Shown here: positions 1-5,825 of the stretch, one piece after another | Layout of the letters: each line of letters begins with the position of its first letter | Position numbering within the stretch: the stretch's first letter is position 1 | Source: Acidobacteriota bacterium | GTDB taxonomy: Bacteria; Acidobacteriota; Terriglobia; Bryobacterales; JACQDG01 | Length of the DNA: 7,077 nt | Direction: 5' to 3' | Assembly (NCBI GenBank): GCA_016201185.1 | Contig: JACQDG010000133.1 | Location: forward strand, 1 to 7,077 | Notes under the pieces: generated by a model | Database searches by the model: none | The model's input: the letters and a program-made list of their open reading frames with translations, nothing else | What the model was told of the DNA's origin: nothing | Position numbers and translations under genes: made by a program

Positions 1-184
1 GCCGGTGGCCGCGGCGGTAGTGGGCATGCCCAAGCTGGAATTTATCCGTCAGAATGCCGCCTGGGCGAAAGCCTTCCAGCCTATGCAGGCGGGGGAAATG
101 AAAGAGTTTTCGGAACGCCTGGCCGGCGCAAATAAACTGGCGCTCGACCGGCGGTTCCAGAACCACTCCGACCTGTGCGCTTGA
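1..184 (+). CDS. Aldo/keto reductase, C-terminal fragment
   Basis: An open frame enters from the left edge (first full codon at base 2) and ends at TGA 182-184, giving the last 60 residues of a protein. The visible part begins PVAAAVVGMPKLEFIRQN, continues with an amphipathic segment containing FQPMQAGEM, and ends NHSDLCA. The VVGMPKLEFIRQN stretch matches the C-terminal strand and helix of aldo/keto reductases, where a [I/V][V/P]G-x(n)-N segment binds the adenosine phosphate of NADP(H). The catalytic tetrad (Asp, Tyr, Lys, His) would lie outside the window, so activity cannot be judged. The stop lies inside the start region of the next gene, so the two are probably cotranscribed and translationally coupled. 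Substrate unknown. The family call rests on the tail only. Confidence 0.72.
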   Translation, partial: PVAAAVVGMPKLEFIRQNAAWAKAFQPMQAGEMKEFSERLAGANKLALDRRFQNHSDLCA

Positions 185-1971
185 TCGACCGCCGCGCCTT
201 TCTCCAGGCCGCCGGGGGTGCGGCGGGTGTGACAGTAATCGGCCCGCTCGCCGGCGCCAGGGCCGCATCAGATCTCAATCGAAACCTGATTCCCGCGCCC
301 GAAGACCCCGCCGAGTGGAGGGTTTTTCGGGAAGCGCTCGTGAAATGGCGGGCCGAAACCCGCGAGCGCCTCCGCTACGACGACGCTTTGTACCGCCGGA
401 AGGATTTTTCCTGGGTTGCTTCCTGCCGCTCCTGCTGCTTTGTGATGCTGTGCGACGAGGCGTTCTACAGTTCGAAGCTCGGCCGCTACACCGTTGAGTC
501 ATTTCTGGAGGAGGGAATTCGTGAATTCGGCGGCTACGACGCTGTCGTCCTCTGGCACGCTTACCCCAGGATCGGCGCGGACGACCGCAACCAGTTCGAC
601 ATGTACCGGGATATGCCCGGGGGCCTCCCAGGCCTGAGAGAGCTAAGCGGGGCGATGCATGCACGGGATGTCAAGGTTTTCATCGACTACAATCCCTGGG
701 ATAGGGGCACCCGCCGGGAAGGGAAGTCCGACATTGACGCCTTGATCTCTCTCGTCCAGGAGATCGACGCCGACGGCATTTTCCTCGACACCATGAGCAA
801 AGGCGCCGCCGAGTTCCGCGTCAGGTTGGATGCGGCCCGGCCCGGCGCGGTGCTCGAAGGAGAAGGCGCGCTGCCGCTCGAGAACATCCACGACCACCAC
901 ATGTCCTGGGCACAGTGGTTCACCGACAGCCGCGTGCCCGGCGTACTGCGCAACAAGTGGTTCGAGCGGCGGCATATGCAACACCAGATCAACCGCTGGG
1001 ACCGCGATCACACGGCCGAGCTGCACAAGGGGCTGTCGCTTTCCGGCGCGATCTGCCCGCGCGGCATCGGGGCGTTTCTTTCTGCCCCGGAGGCGGCGCT
1101 GGACGGCGACTTTTTCCAGTTTCTAGCGGCGCAGGAAAAACTCAACCGGCGCGCCGATTTCGACCTCTCCTCACCGCTGCGCCAGACGGCGCCTGTTGCG
1201 GCCACCAGGAAATACAGGCAGCAGGAGGCGCCGGAAGGGATGGTCGCGATTCCACCGGCTGAATTCCGCATGAGGGTGGAGTTCCGCGTCCGCGAGTGCG
1301 GATTCTATGAGTCTCACTCCGAGGTAGATCTCGCCTTTCCCAATCTTCACAAGATTCTCAGTATGGAGCGGAAGGTCAGCCTGAAGGGCTATGCCATCGA
1401 TCTCACGCCCGTCACCAACGCTCTATTCGCCCGCTTCCTCCAGGCGACGCGGTACAAGCCGCAGCATCTGGAAAACTTCCTGAAGCACTGGGAGAGCGGC
1501 GCGCCGCCTGCCGGCAAGGAAGATCATCCCGTGGTCTACGTGGACCTGGACGATGCCCGCGCTTACACGAGGTGGGCCGGCAAGCGCCTGCCGACCGAGG
1601 AAGAATGGCAATACGCGGCGCAGGGCAGCGATGCGCGGCGGTATCCCTGGGGCGATGAAATGAAGCCGGGCCTGTGCAATGAGGGCGAAAGCGGCGGCAC
1701 CACGGGCGTCACCGCCTTCCCGGACGGCCGCTCGCCATTCGGCTGTTATGACATGTGCGGCAACACCTGGGAATGGACGGACAGCGAGCGGAGCGACGGG
1801 CGCCCGCGCTTCGCGATCATCCGCGGCGGATCTTTCTACCAAGCAAAGGGGTCAGATTGGTACATGGACGGCGGGCCCCAACCCTGCAACTTCGCTGCAA
1901 AATTCCTCCTGATGTGGCCTGGGCTCGACCGGTGCGCTACTGTCGGTTTCCGCTGCGCCGTCACCTTTTGA
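175..1971 (+). CDS. Tat-exported SUMF1/FGE-fold protein with N-terminal barrel-like domain
   Basis: This 598-residue protein has a twin-arginine signal at its N-terminus (DRRAFLQ at 5-11, hydrophobic stretch to about 27, likely cleavage after ARA at 28-30), so it is probably exported folded. Residues 45-290 look like a TIM-barrel glycoside-hydrolase-like domain: FGGYDAVVLWHAYPRIG (118-134), VFIDYNPWD (168-176), DADGIFLDTM (198-207), VLEGEG (226-231) and HDHHMSW (239-245). A cysteine cluster sits at C84, C87, C88 and C93. Residues 356-596 form the SUMF1/FGE-sulfatase fold: RLPTEEEWQYAA (471-482), PWGDE (491-495), GCYDMCGNTWEWT (523-535), RGGSF (550-554) and GFRC (591-594). The Cys pair five residues apart that binds copper in genuine formylglycine-generating enzymes is absent; C571 has Lys at +5. 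The role is therefore unknown; carbohydrate binding or processing is possible. The start is GTG 175, or TTG 181, whose TTGA would overlap the upstream stop by 4 bases. Neither has a clear Shine-Dalgarno, which fits coupling to the reductase gene. Confidence 0.9.
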   Translation: MRLIDRRAFLQAAGGAAGVTVIGPLAGARAASDLNRNLIPAPEDPAEWRVFREALVKWRAETRERLRYDDALYRRKDFSWVASCRSCCFVMLCDEAFYSSKLGRYTVESFLEEGIREFGGYDAVVLWHAYPRIGADDRNQFDMYRDMPGGLPGLRELSGAMHARDVKVFIDYNPWDRGTRREGKSDIDALISLVQEIDADGIFLDTMSKGAAEFRVRLDAARPGAVLEGEGALPLENIHDHHMSWAQWFTDSRVPGVLRNKWFERRHMQHQINRWDRDHTAELHKGLSLSGAICPRGIGAFLSAPEAALDGDFFQFLAAQEKLNRRADFDLSSPLRQTAPVAATRKYRQQEAPEGMVAIPPAEFRMRVEFRVRECGFYESHSEVDLAFPNLHKILSMERKVSLKGYAIDLTPVTNALFARFLQATRYKPQHLENFLKHWESGAPPAGKEDHPVVYVDLDDARAYTRWAGKRLPTEEEWQYAAQGSDARRYPWGDEMKPGLCNEGESGGTTGVTAFPDGRSPFGCYDMCGNTWEWTDSERSDGRPRFAIIRGGSFYQAKGSDWYMDGGPQPCNFAAKFLLMWPGLDRCATVGFRCAVTF

Positions 1972-2083
1972 GTGTGAAGTGGCGCACAATCTTAAGCTAA
2001 GCCGCAAGAGGTGTCCCGTTTTTGGAAGGAAAGTTTTCCATTACATGTAGACTTAGGGCACTGATTCTGTTTTGGTTTTAAGC

Positions 2084-2153
2084 GCCGGGGAGGATTGCTT
2101 CAGGGGTCTTTTTTTGAGGTTAGTCTCGCTTTGGTGGGAGTTGCCTCCCCGGC
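2084..2153. other. Perfect 10-bp inverted repeat in convergent spacer; possible structured RNA or terminator
   Basis: GCCGGGGAGG at 2084-2093 is the exact reverse complement of 2144-2153, 50 bases apart. A further AAG/CTT pairing lies outside a 2-base bulge. The enclosed segment has a T-run (2109-2115) and a small GAG/CTC hairpin at about 2116-2127. The spacer (1972-2225) is visibly poorer in GC than the flanking genes and holds no supported ORF. It lies between two convergent genes, so a bidirectional terminator, a small RNA or the remnant of a short mobile repeat are all possible. I do not recognise a named RNA family. Confidence 0.35.
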
Positions 2154-2176
2154 TTGACTAAAGTATACCACAAGGA

Positions 2177-2220
2177 AAGCGGGTTGCAAGAGAAAAATGT
2201 GACTTTTTGTAGGCCCGCTT
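2177..2220 (-). terminator. Possible terminator hairpin after the beta-hydroxyacid dehydrogenase
   Basis: AAGCGGG (2177-2183) pairs perfectly with CCCGCTT (2214-2220). Inside the loop, AAAAA (2193-2197) can pair with TTTTT (2204-2208), giving a two-tier hairpin. It begins 5 bases past the stop of the minus-strand gene that ends at 2226. On the minus strand the stem is followed by TCCTTG rather than a real U-run, so intrinsic termination would be weak. It could instead protect the 3' end of the message. Confidence 0.3.
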
Positions 2221-2225
2221 CCGAA

Positions 2226-3086
2226 CTACGTATTTTTCTTGGGCTCCACTACCACTTTTCCCCACTGCTCCAATAAGGTGATAGCGGAGCAAAAGTCGTC
2301 GTCAGCATGGCCCGTGGCCATGCTGGCCCCGAAAAGCTCGTGAATGAGGGATGTCGCCGGGAGGGGGACGTCCATCTCGTGGGCGCTCTCCAGCATGAGC
2401 CCGGTGTCTGTGTGCACAAATGGGGCCTTATAGCTGATCAATCCCGCTTTGGCGGCGCTGGAGTCGAGGATCTCCAGCATTAACTGTGGGTTAACGCCGG
2501 CCTTGGTCGCCAGAACCATCCCTTCGGCGAAACCCTGCATCATGGAGGCCAGCACCAGGTTTTGGGAGAGCTTGGCATGCAAGCCCATCCCCGGGCCGCC
2601 GCAGTAAAAGAGCCTCTTTCCCATGGGGAGAAAGTATTCGCGGACGCGCTCGAAGACCTCGGCCTTGCCGCCGATCATAAAGGTCAAAGTGCCGCCCTGG
2701 GCGCCGGGAGTGGAGCCAGTGCACGGGGCGTCCAAGAAATCGATTCCGCGGGCCTGGAGGGCCTGGCCGATCCGGCGGCTGGTGGAGGGGCCGATAGTGC
2801 TGGCATCGACGACCACAGAGCCCGCCTTAGCCCCCTGGATAATTCCATCCGGCCCGGTAATAACCTGCTCGGACATGGCCGAGTCGCCGACACACAAGAA
2901 GCTGCACTCGGCCAATGCGCCCACTTCGCGGGGGGTAGAGCAGAAGATGCCCTTTTCTTCCGCCGCCAGTTGCCGGGCCTTGGCCGCAGTGTGACTCCAC
3001 AGAGCCACTTGATGGCCGGCACGCAGCAGGTTGCGCGCCATCGGGTATCCCATCAGCCCAAGGCCCAAGAAACCTAGTTTTGCCAT
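2226..3086 (-). CDS. NAD(P)-dependent beta-hydroxyacid dehydrogenase, tartronate semialdehyde reductase-like
   Basis: This 286-residue cytoplasmic oxidoreductase belongs to the 3-hydroxyisobutyrate dehydrogenase / 2-hydroxy-3-oxopropionate reductase family. The Rossmann motif is GFLGLGLMGYPMA at 5-17, the substrate-binding motif is DAPCTGSTPGA at 119-129 (usual form DAPVSGG), and the catalytic motif GGPGMGLHAKLSQN at 163-176 supplies K172. The C-terminal all-helical domain includes DVPLPATSLIHELF at 239-252. The family's fourth motif, KDLxxAL, appears here as TDTGLML (226-232): the lysine is replaced and residues just before it seem missing. The chosen start, ATG at 3084-3086, has a strong Shine-Dalgarno AAGGAGGGG (3095-3103) 8-10 bases upstream; the frame stays open for 47 more codons upstream, but that extension resembles nothing in the family and precedes the Rossmann fold. 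Divergent from a hydroxypyruvate/glyoxylate reductase-glycerate kinase pair, it most likely interconverts tartronate semialdehyde and D-glycerate; other beta-hydroxy acids are possible. Confidence 0.92.
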   Translation of the reverse strand: MAKLGFLGLGLMGYPMARNLLRAGHQVALWSHTAAKARQLAAEEKGIFCSTPREVGALAECSFLCVGDSAMSEQVITGPDGIIQGAKAGSVVVDASTIGPSTSRRIGQALQARGIDFLDAPCTGSTPGAQGGTLTFMIGGKAEVFERVREYFLPMGKRLFYCGGPGMGLHAKLSQNLVLASMMQGFAEGMVLATKAGVNPQLMLEILDSSAAKAGLISYKAPFVHTDTGLMLESAHEMDVPLPATSLIHELFGASMATGHADDDFCSAITLLEQWGKVVVEPKKNT

Positions 3087-3094
3087 GCTCTTTT

Positions 3095-3103
3095 CCCCTC
3101 CTT
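3095..3103 (-). promoter_or_regulatory. Shine-Dalgarno of the beta-hydroxyacid dehydrogenase
   Basis: Read on the minus strand, AAGGAGGGG lies 8 bases before ATG 3084-3086 (the GGAGG core is 10 bases away). It is the strongest ribosome binding site in the window and fixes the start of this gene against the longer upstream-open frame. Confidence 0.75.
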
Positions 3104-3159
3104 GCCGGGCGGCGTTCGGCCAGGCCCGGCCCTGGGCAGAATCTTGAGACGAACCCCAG

Positions 3160-3190
3160 ATTGTACGATTCCCAGCGGTTGTGGCACAAT
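3160..3190. promoter_or_regulatory. Candidate overlapping divergent promoters
   Basis: On the plus strand, TTGTAC (3161-3166) and CACAAT (3185-3190) are 18 bases apart and would start transcription near 3197, only about 5 bases before ATG 3202. On the minus strand, TTGTGC (3184-3189) and TACAAT (3160-3165) are also 18 bases apart and would start near 3153, leaving a leader of about 67 bases. The outer ATTGT/ACAAT half-sites are inverted copies, so each -10 overlaps the opposing -35. The -10 boxes match the sigma70 consensus at 4/6 and 5/6; the -35 boxes match at only 3/6. Inferred from sequence alone. Confidence 0.35.
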
Positions 3191-3201
3191 TCCCCTTTCC
3201 T

Positions 3202-4182
3202 ATGAAACCCAAAGTTCTGATCACCAAGCGCCTCTATCCGGAGGCGATTCAGCACCTCCGGCAGTTCACCGAGATCGAGTATAACAATGCCGAGGAGGGG
3301 TTTACGGCGGAAGAGCTGCTCAAGAGGCTGGCTGACAAGCAGGGCGTGGTCAGCCAGCTCACGGACAAGTTCACCGCCGAGGTAATGGATAAGCTGCCCA
3401 ACCTGAAGGTCATTTCCAATGTGGCGGTGGGATTCGACAACATCGACATCCCGGGGGCGACAAAGCGGAGGACCCTGGTCACCAACACCCCTGAAGTGCT
3501 TACCGAGACTACCGCCGATTTCACCTTTGCTCTGCTCATGGCCACGGCGCGCCGGGTGGTGGAAGGCGATGCCTTCTTGCGCTCGGGCCAGTACCAGGAG
3601 TGGCAGATCGATCTGCTTTGCGGCTACGACATTCATCACCGCACGCTCGGATTAATTGGGCTGGGGCGCATCGGCAAGGCGGTGGCCCGCCGGGCGCGCG
3701 GCTTTGAGATGATCGTCCTTTACCACGACGCCGTGCGGCTGCCCAGGGAGGTGGAGCGAGGCCTAGGCTTGGAGTTTGCTCCCCTGGACACTTTACTCGC
3801 CGAAAGCGACTTCATCAGCCTCCACGTTCCGCTCCTTCCGGAGACCCACCATCTGATCGGCGCTCCCCAGCTGGCGAAAATGAAGCGGACAGCCATCCTG
3901 ATCAACACTTCCCGCGGCCCCGTTGTGAACGAGGAGGCGCTGGCCCGGGCGCTGGCTTCAGGTCGGATCGCCGGTGCCGGGTTGGACGTCTACGAGCACG
4001 AACCGACGGTGCACACGGGCCTGCTGGACCTGAAAAACGCGGTGCTCCAGCCGCACATTGCCAGCGCTTCCATCGATACCCGAACGCGCATGTGCGTGAT
4101 GGCGGCCGACAACATGGTCGCTGCGCTGAACGGCCGCCGCCCACCCAACCTGGTCAACGTCGAGCTCTGGCCGCAGGCATGA
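3202..4182 (+). CDS. D-2-hydroxyacid dehydrogenase (glyoxylate/hydroxypyruvate reductase type)
   Basis: This 326-residue cytoplasmic enzyme is expected to reduce glyoxylate to glycolate and/or hydroxypyruvate to D-glycerate with NAD(P)H. The N-terminal part of the split substrate domain includes NVAVGFDNID (73-82) and TNTPEVLTETTADFTFAL (94-111). The Rossmann domain has LGLIGLGRIGKAVARRA (149-165, GxGxxG at 153-158). The catalytic Arg-Glu-His triad is R238 (NTSRGP), E267 (LDVYEHEP) and H285 (QPHIAS); the 29- and 18-residue spacings fit D-glycerate dehydrogenases. The acidic D176 after the second beta strand (YHD) hints at NADH preference. ATG 3202 is preferred because family proteins start like MKPKVLIT; GTG 3181 in frame would add seven unlike residues and sits inside the candidate promoter. 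There is no Shine-Dalgarno, which fits a near-leaderless message. Its stop overlaps the glycerate kinase start. Confidence 0.94.
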   Translation: MKPKVLITKRLYPEAIQHLRQFTEIEYNNAEEGFTAEELLKRLADKQGVVSQLTDKFTAEVMDKLPNLKVISNVAVGFDNIDIPGATKRRTLVTNTPEVLTETTADFTFALLMATARRVVEGDAFLRSGQYQEWQIDLLCGYDIHHRTLGLIGLGRIGKAVARRARGFEMIVLYHDAVRLPREVERGLGLEFAPLDTLLAESDFISLHVPLLPETHHLIGAPQLAKMKRTAILINTSRGPVVNEEALARALASGRIAGAGLDVYEHEPTVHTGLLDLKNAVLQPHIASASIDTRTRMCVMAADNMVAALNGRRPPNLVNVELWPQA

Positions 4183-5477
4183 AGGAAACCCTCCGTCGGC
4201 TGTTCCTCTCCACCCTGGCCGAATTATCCCTGGATCGGGTGATTCCTGAGCGGGTCAAAGTGCGCGACGGGGTAGTGGAAGTTGAGGACGAGCGGGTCGA
4301 GCTGGGTTCCTTTAGAAAAATCATCCTCGTCGCCCTGGGTAAGGCGGCCATCCAGATGACCGGAGCGATGAAAGCCTTGCTCGACCCATTGGTGTCTTCG
4401 GGAGTGGTGGTGAGCTCCGAGCCGGTCGCAGCTCCGTTGCCTTATATGCTGCATTACCAGGGCGGCCATCCCTACCCGAACGCGGAGAGCGTGCTGGCGG
4501 CGGAGGTGATTTTGGAGCTGCTACGGCAACTGAAGCAGGATCACCTGGTGATTTATCTGCTTTCCGGCGGAGGGTCGGCAATTGTGGAAAAGCCGATCCA
4601 CCCTTCCATCACGCTGGAGGATTTGCGCGAGTTCTATCGGGTGCTCGTGACCTGCGGCGCCAACATCGTCGAAATGAACATCCTGCGGAAGCATTTCTCG
4701 GCGACAAAGGGGGGACGGATGGCCGAGGCGGCGCAGCCCGCGCGGCAGGTGACGCTTTATGTCTCCGACGTACCGCTGGACCGGCCTTCCACGGTGGCCT
4801 CGGGGCCGACCATGCCCGATGAATCGACGCTCGTCGATTGCCGGGAGATTGTGGACCGGCTCAATCTGCGCGAGCGCCTTCCTGCCTCGCTGTGGGCTCT
4901 CCTGGAATCCGGGGGCCTTCCTGAGACCCCCAAGCCAGGCAGCCCGAAGTTCAAGAGGTGCTCCTGGCATGCGCTGCTATCGACCGAGCAGGGCTTGGAA
5001 AAGTTGGCGGCGGCGGTGCGACGGGAGGGATGGGCCGTGGAGCAGGATTTGTCGGTCGATGACCGGCCGGTGGTGGAGGCGGCCGAGCATCTTCTAGAGA
5101 GACTGGCCGACCTGAGGCGCCGCTACCCTGATCGCGCCGTCGTCGTGCTGAGCGGCGGCGAGCTAAGCTCCCCCGTTACTGGAGGCGGCGTGGGAGGCCG
5201 CAACCAGGCATTTGTACTGGCCTGCGCCAAGCGGATAGCGGGGGAGAATATCGCCGTGCTGAGCGCCGGGACCGACGGCATCGACGGCAATTCGCCGGCA
5301 GCTGGGGCGGTGGCCGACGGCTCGACCCTGGCCCGGGCGGCTAAGCTTGGTCTCGAGGCCGACGGCTACTTCCGGCGCTCCGACTCCTATGGGTATTTCT
5401 CGCCATTGGAGGACACGCTGGTCACCGGCCCGACCGGGAACAACATCCGCGACTTGCGGATGCTGGTGGCCTGGTGA
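4179..5477 (+). CDS. gckA: Glycerate 2-kinase, MOFRL/GckA family
   Basis: This 432-residue kinase (class II glycerate kinases are usually about 415-450) is expected to phosphorylate D-glycerate to 2-phosphoglycerate with ATP, placing the product directly in glycolysis. The N-terminal DUF4147 domain shows ALGKAA (52-57, conserved Lys 55), LLSGGGSAIVEKP (127-139), NILRKHFSATKGGRMA (167-182) and SDVPLDRPSTVASGPTMPD (196-214). The C-terminal MOFRL domain shows LSGGELSSPVTGGGVGGRNQ (324-343), LSAGTDGIDGNSPAAGAVAD (361-380), SDSYGYF (401-407) and LVTGPTGNNIRDL (414-426). All recognisable family motifs are intact. ATG 4179 shares ATGA with the upstream stop, so translation is probably coupled to the hydroxyacid dehydrogenase that makes its substrate. 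The frame is open 29 codons further upstream, but that part only overlaps the previous gene and resembles no family N-terminus. It is not the unrelated GarK/GlxK class I kinase. Confidence 0.95.
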   Translation: MKETLRRLFLSTLAELSLDRVIPERVKVRDGVVEVEDERVELGSFRKIILVALGKAAIQMTGAMKALLDPLVSSGVVVSSEPVAAPLPYMLHYQGGHPYPNAESVLAAEVILELLRQLKQDHLVIYLLSGGGSAIVEKPIHPSITLEDLREFYRVLVTCGANIVEMNILRKHFSATKGGRMAEAAQPARQVTLYVSDVPLDRPSTVASGPTMPDESTLVDCREIVDRLNLRERLPASLWALLESGGLPETPKPGSPKFKRCSWHALLSTEQGLEKLAAAVRREGWAVEQDLSVDDRPVVEAAEHLLERLADLRRRYPDRAVVVLSGGELSSPVTGGGVGGRNQAFVLACAKRIAGENIAVLSAGTDGIDGNSPAAGAVADGSTLARAAKLGLEADGYFRRSDSYGYFSPLEDTLVTGPTGNNIRDLRMLVAW

Positions 5478-5482
5478 GCCGG

Positions 5483-5737
5483 CTACTCTTTGCGGGGGGA
5501 ACCGCCGTCCCGCTCGGAGGGGACGGTCTCTCCGCTGGCCCCGGGGTGGTCGAGCATGCTCAGCAGCAGCAGGTCGGAAGGGCGGAATCGCATCAGTGGT
5601 ACATTGCTCAGCCACTCTTCCTCCTCAACCACGTGGTTCCGTAACAGCGCGCGCAACTGCGCAGCAGAAACGCCCAGCACCCGCGCCGCTTCTTCTTCGG
5701 TGTACTCGGTTTTTCCCGGTTGTAATCGGATAGTCAT
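5483..5737 (-). CDS. Small helix-turn-helix protein, putative regulator
   Basis: An 84-residue acidic protein. Residues 12-36 (YTEEEAARVLGVSAAQLRALLRNHV) read as a helix-turn-helix of the MerR/excisionase type: an EEAARxLGVS first helix and turn, then a recognition-type helix. Residues 37-62 continue with an acidic patch (VEEEEW) and a hydrophobic segment PSDLLLLSML. The tail from 65 is Gly/Ser/Pro-rich and probably disordered. Start ATG at 5735-5737 has only a weak GGAAG upstream. The stop (TAG, 5483-5485) lies five bases from the convergent glycerate kinase stop. Just upstream is a perfect palindrome overlapping a TACAAT box, which would fit autoregulation. No named family is claimed, and whether it controls neighbouring genes is unknown. 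It could also be a small protein-binding adaptor of HTH fold. Confidence 0.66.
   Translation of the reverse strand: MTIRLQPGKTEYTEEEAARVLGVSAAQLRALLRNHVVEEEEWLSNVPLMRFRPSDLLLLSMLDHPGASGETVPSERDGGSPRKE
5505..5526 (+). terminator. GC-rich hairpin just past glycerate kinase, inside the convergent HTH gene
   Basis: CCGTCCC (5505-5511) pairs with GGGACGG (5520-5526) around an 8-base loop, 28 bases past the kinase stop. There is no U-run after it. It could stall or protect the kinase transcript, but it also encodes the disordered tail of the convergent protein, so it may simply reflect GC-rich coding sequence. Confidence 0.22.
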
Positions 5738-5773
5738 GTTGAAGTCCGCTTCCAGGCCGCTCTTTGACTCGCT

Positions 5774-5786
5774 AATCGCGATTGTA
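5774..5786 (-). promoter_or_regulatory. Palindrome overlapping a -10-like box upstream of the HTH gene
   Basis: AATCGCGATT (5774-5783) is a perfect 10-base palindrome. On the minus strand TACAAT (5781-5786, 5/6 to the sigma70 -10) overlaps it; the -35 position is poor (TTTCCC at 5804-5809, 17-base spacing). Transcription would begin near 5774, about 37 bases before the ATG. A protein bound at the palindrome would block this promoter, as expected for a self-repressing small regulator. Confidence 0.33.
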
Positions 5787-5810
5787 GGCTGAGTAGGGAG
5801 GGGGGGAAAT

Positions 5811-5825
5811 TAGGAAAAGTTCCTA
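5811..5825. repeat. Short perfect inverted repeat upstream of the HTH gene
   Basis: TAGGAA (5811-5816) and TTCCTA (5820-5825) form a 6-base perfect inverted repeat with a 3-base centre, next to a run of eight G (5799-5806 with flanks). It lies 25 bases upstream of the candidate -10 box in minus-strand terms. It could be an operator half-site pair or a small hairpin. The rest of the 5738-5925 spacer holds a second short repeat (CCGGA 5844-5848 / TCCGG 5859-5863) and no supported gene. Confidence 0.25.

Noticed and set aside
175..1971. Annotation as a true formylglycine-generating enzyme or sulfatase activator
   Set aside because: The C-x4-C copper pair is not present and no sulfatase gene is nearby.
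2562..3077. 171-codon open frame antisense to the beta-hydroxyacid dehydrogenase
   Set aside because: Its translation has no recognisable domain, and the opposite strand encodes clear family motifs throughout; it reflects GC-rich codon use.
3119..3137. Imperfect palindrome CCAGG-6-CCTGG in the divergent spacer
   Set aside because: Only 5 bases per arm in very GC-rich sequence; chance occurrence is likely.
3182..3196. TGGCAC resembling the -24 element of a sigma54 promoter upstream of the D-2-hydroxyacid dehydrogenase
   Set aside because: At the correct spacing the -12 element reads CCCT, not TTGC, so the essential GC is absent.
3181..3201. GTG 3181 as start of the D-2-hydroxyacid dehydrogenase
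   Set aside because: It would add MAQFPFP, which is not family-like, and it falls inside the candidate -10 region. ATG 3202 gives the normal MKPKVLIT start.
3087..3227. 47-residue N-terminal extension of the beta-hydroxyacid dehydrogenase
   Set aside because: The frame is open but resembles no presequence or domain, and the strong Shine-Dalgarno at 3095-3103 lies inside it.
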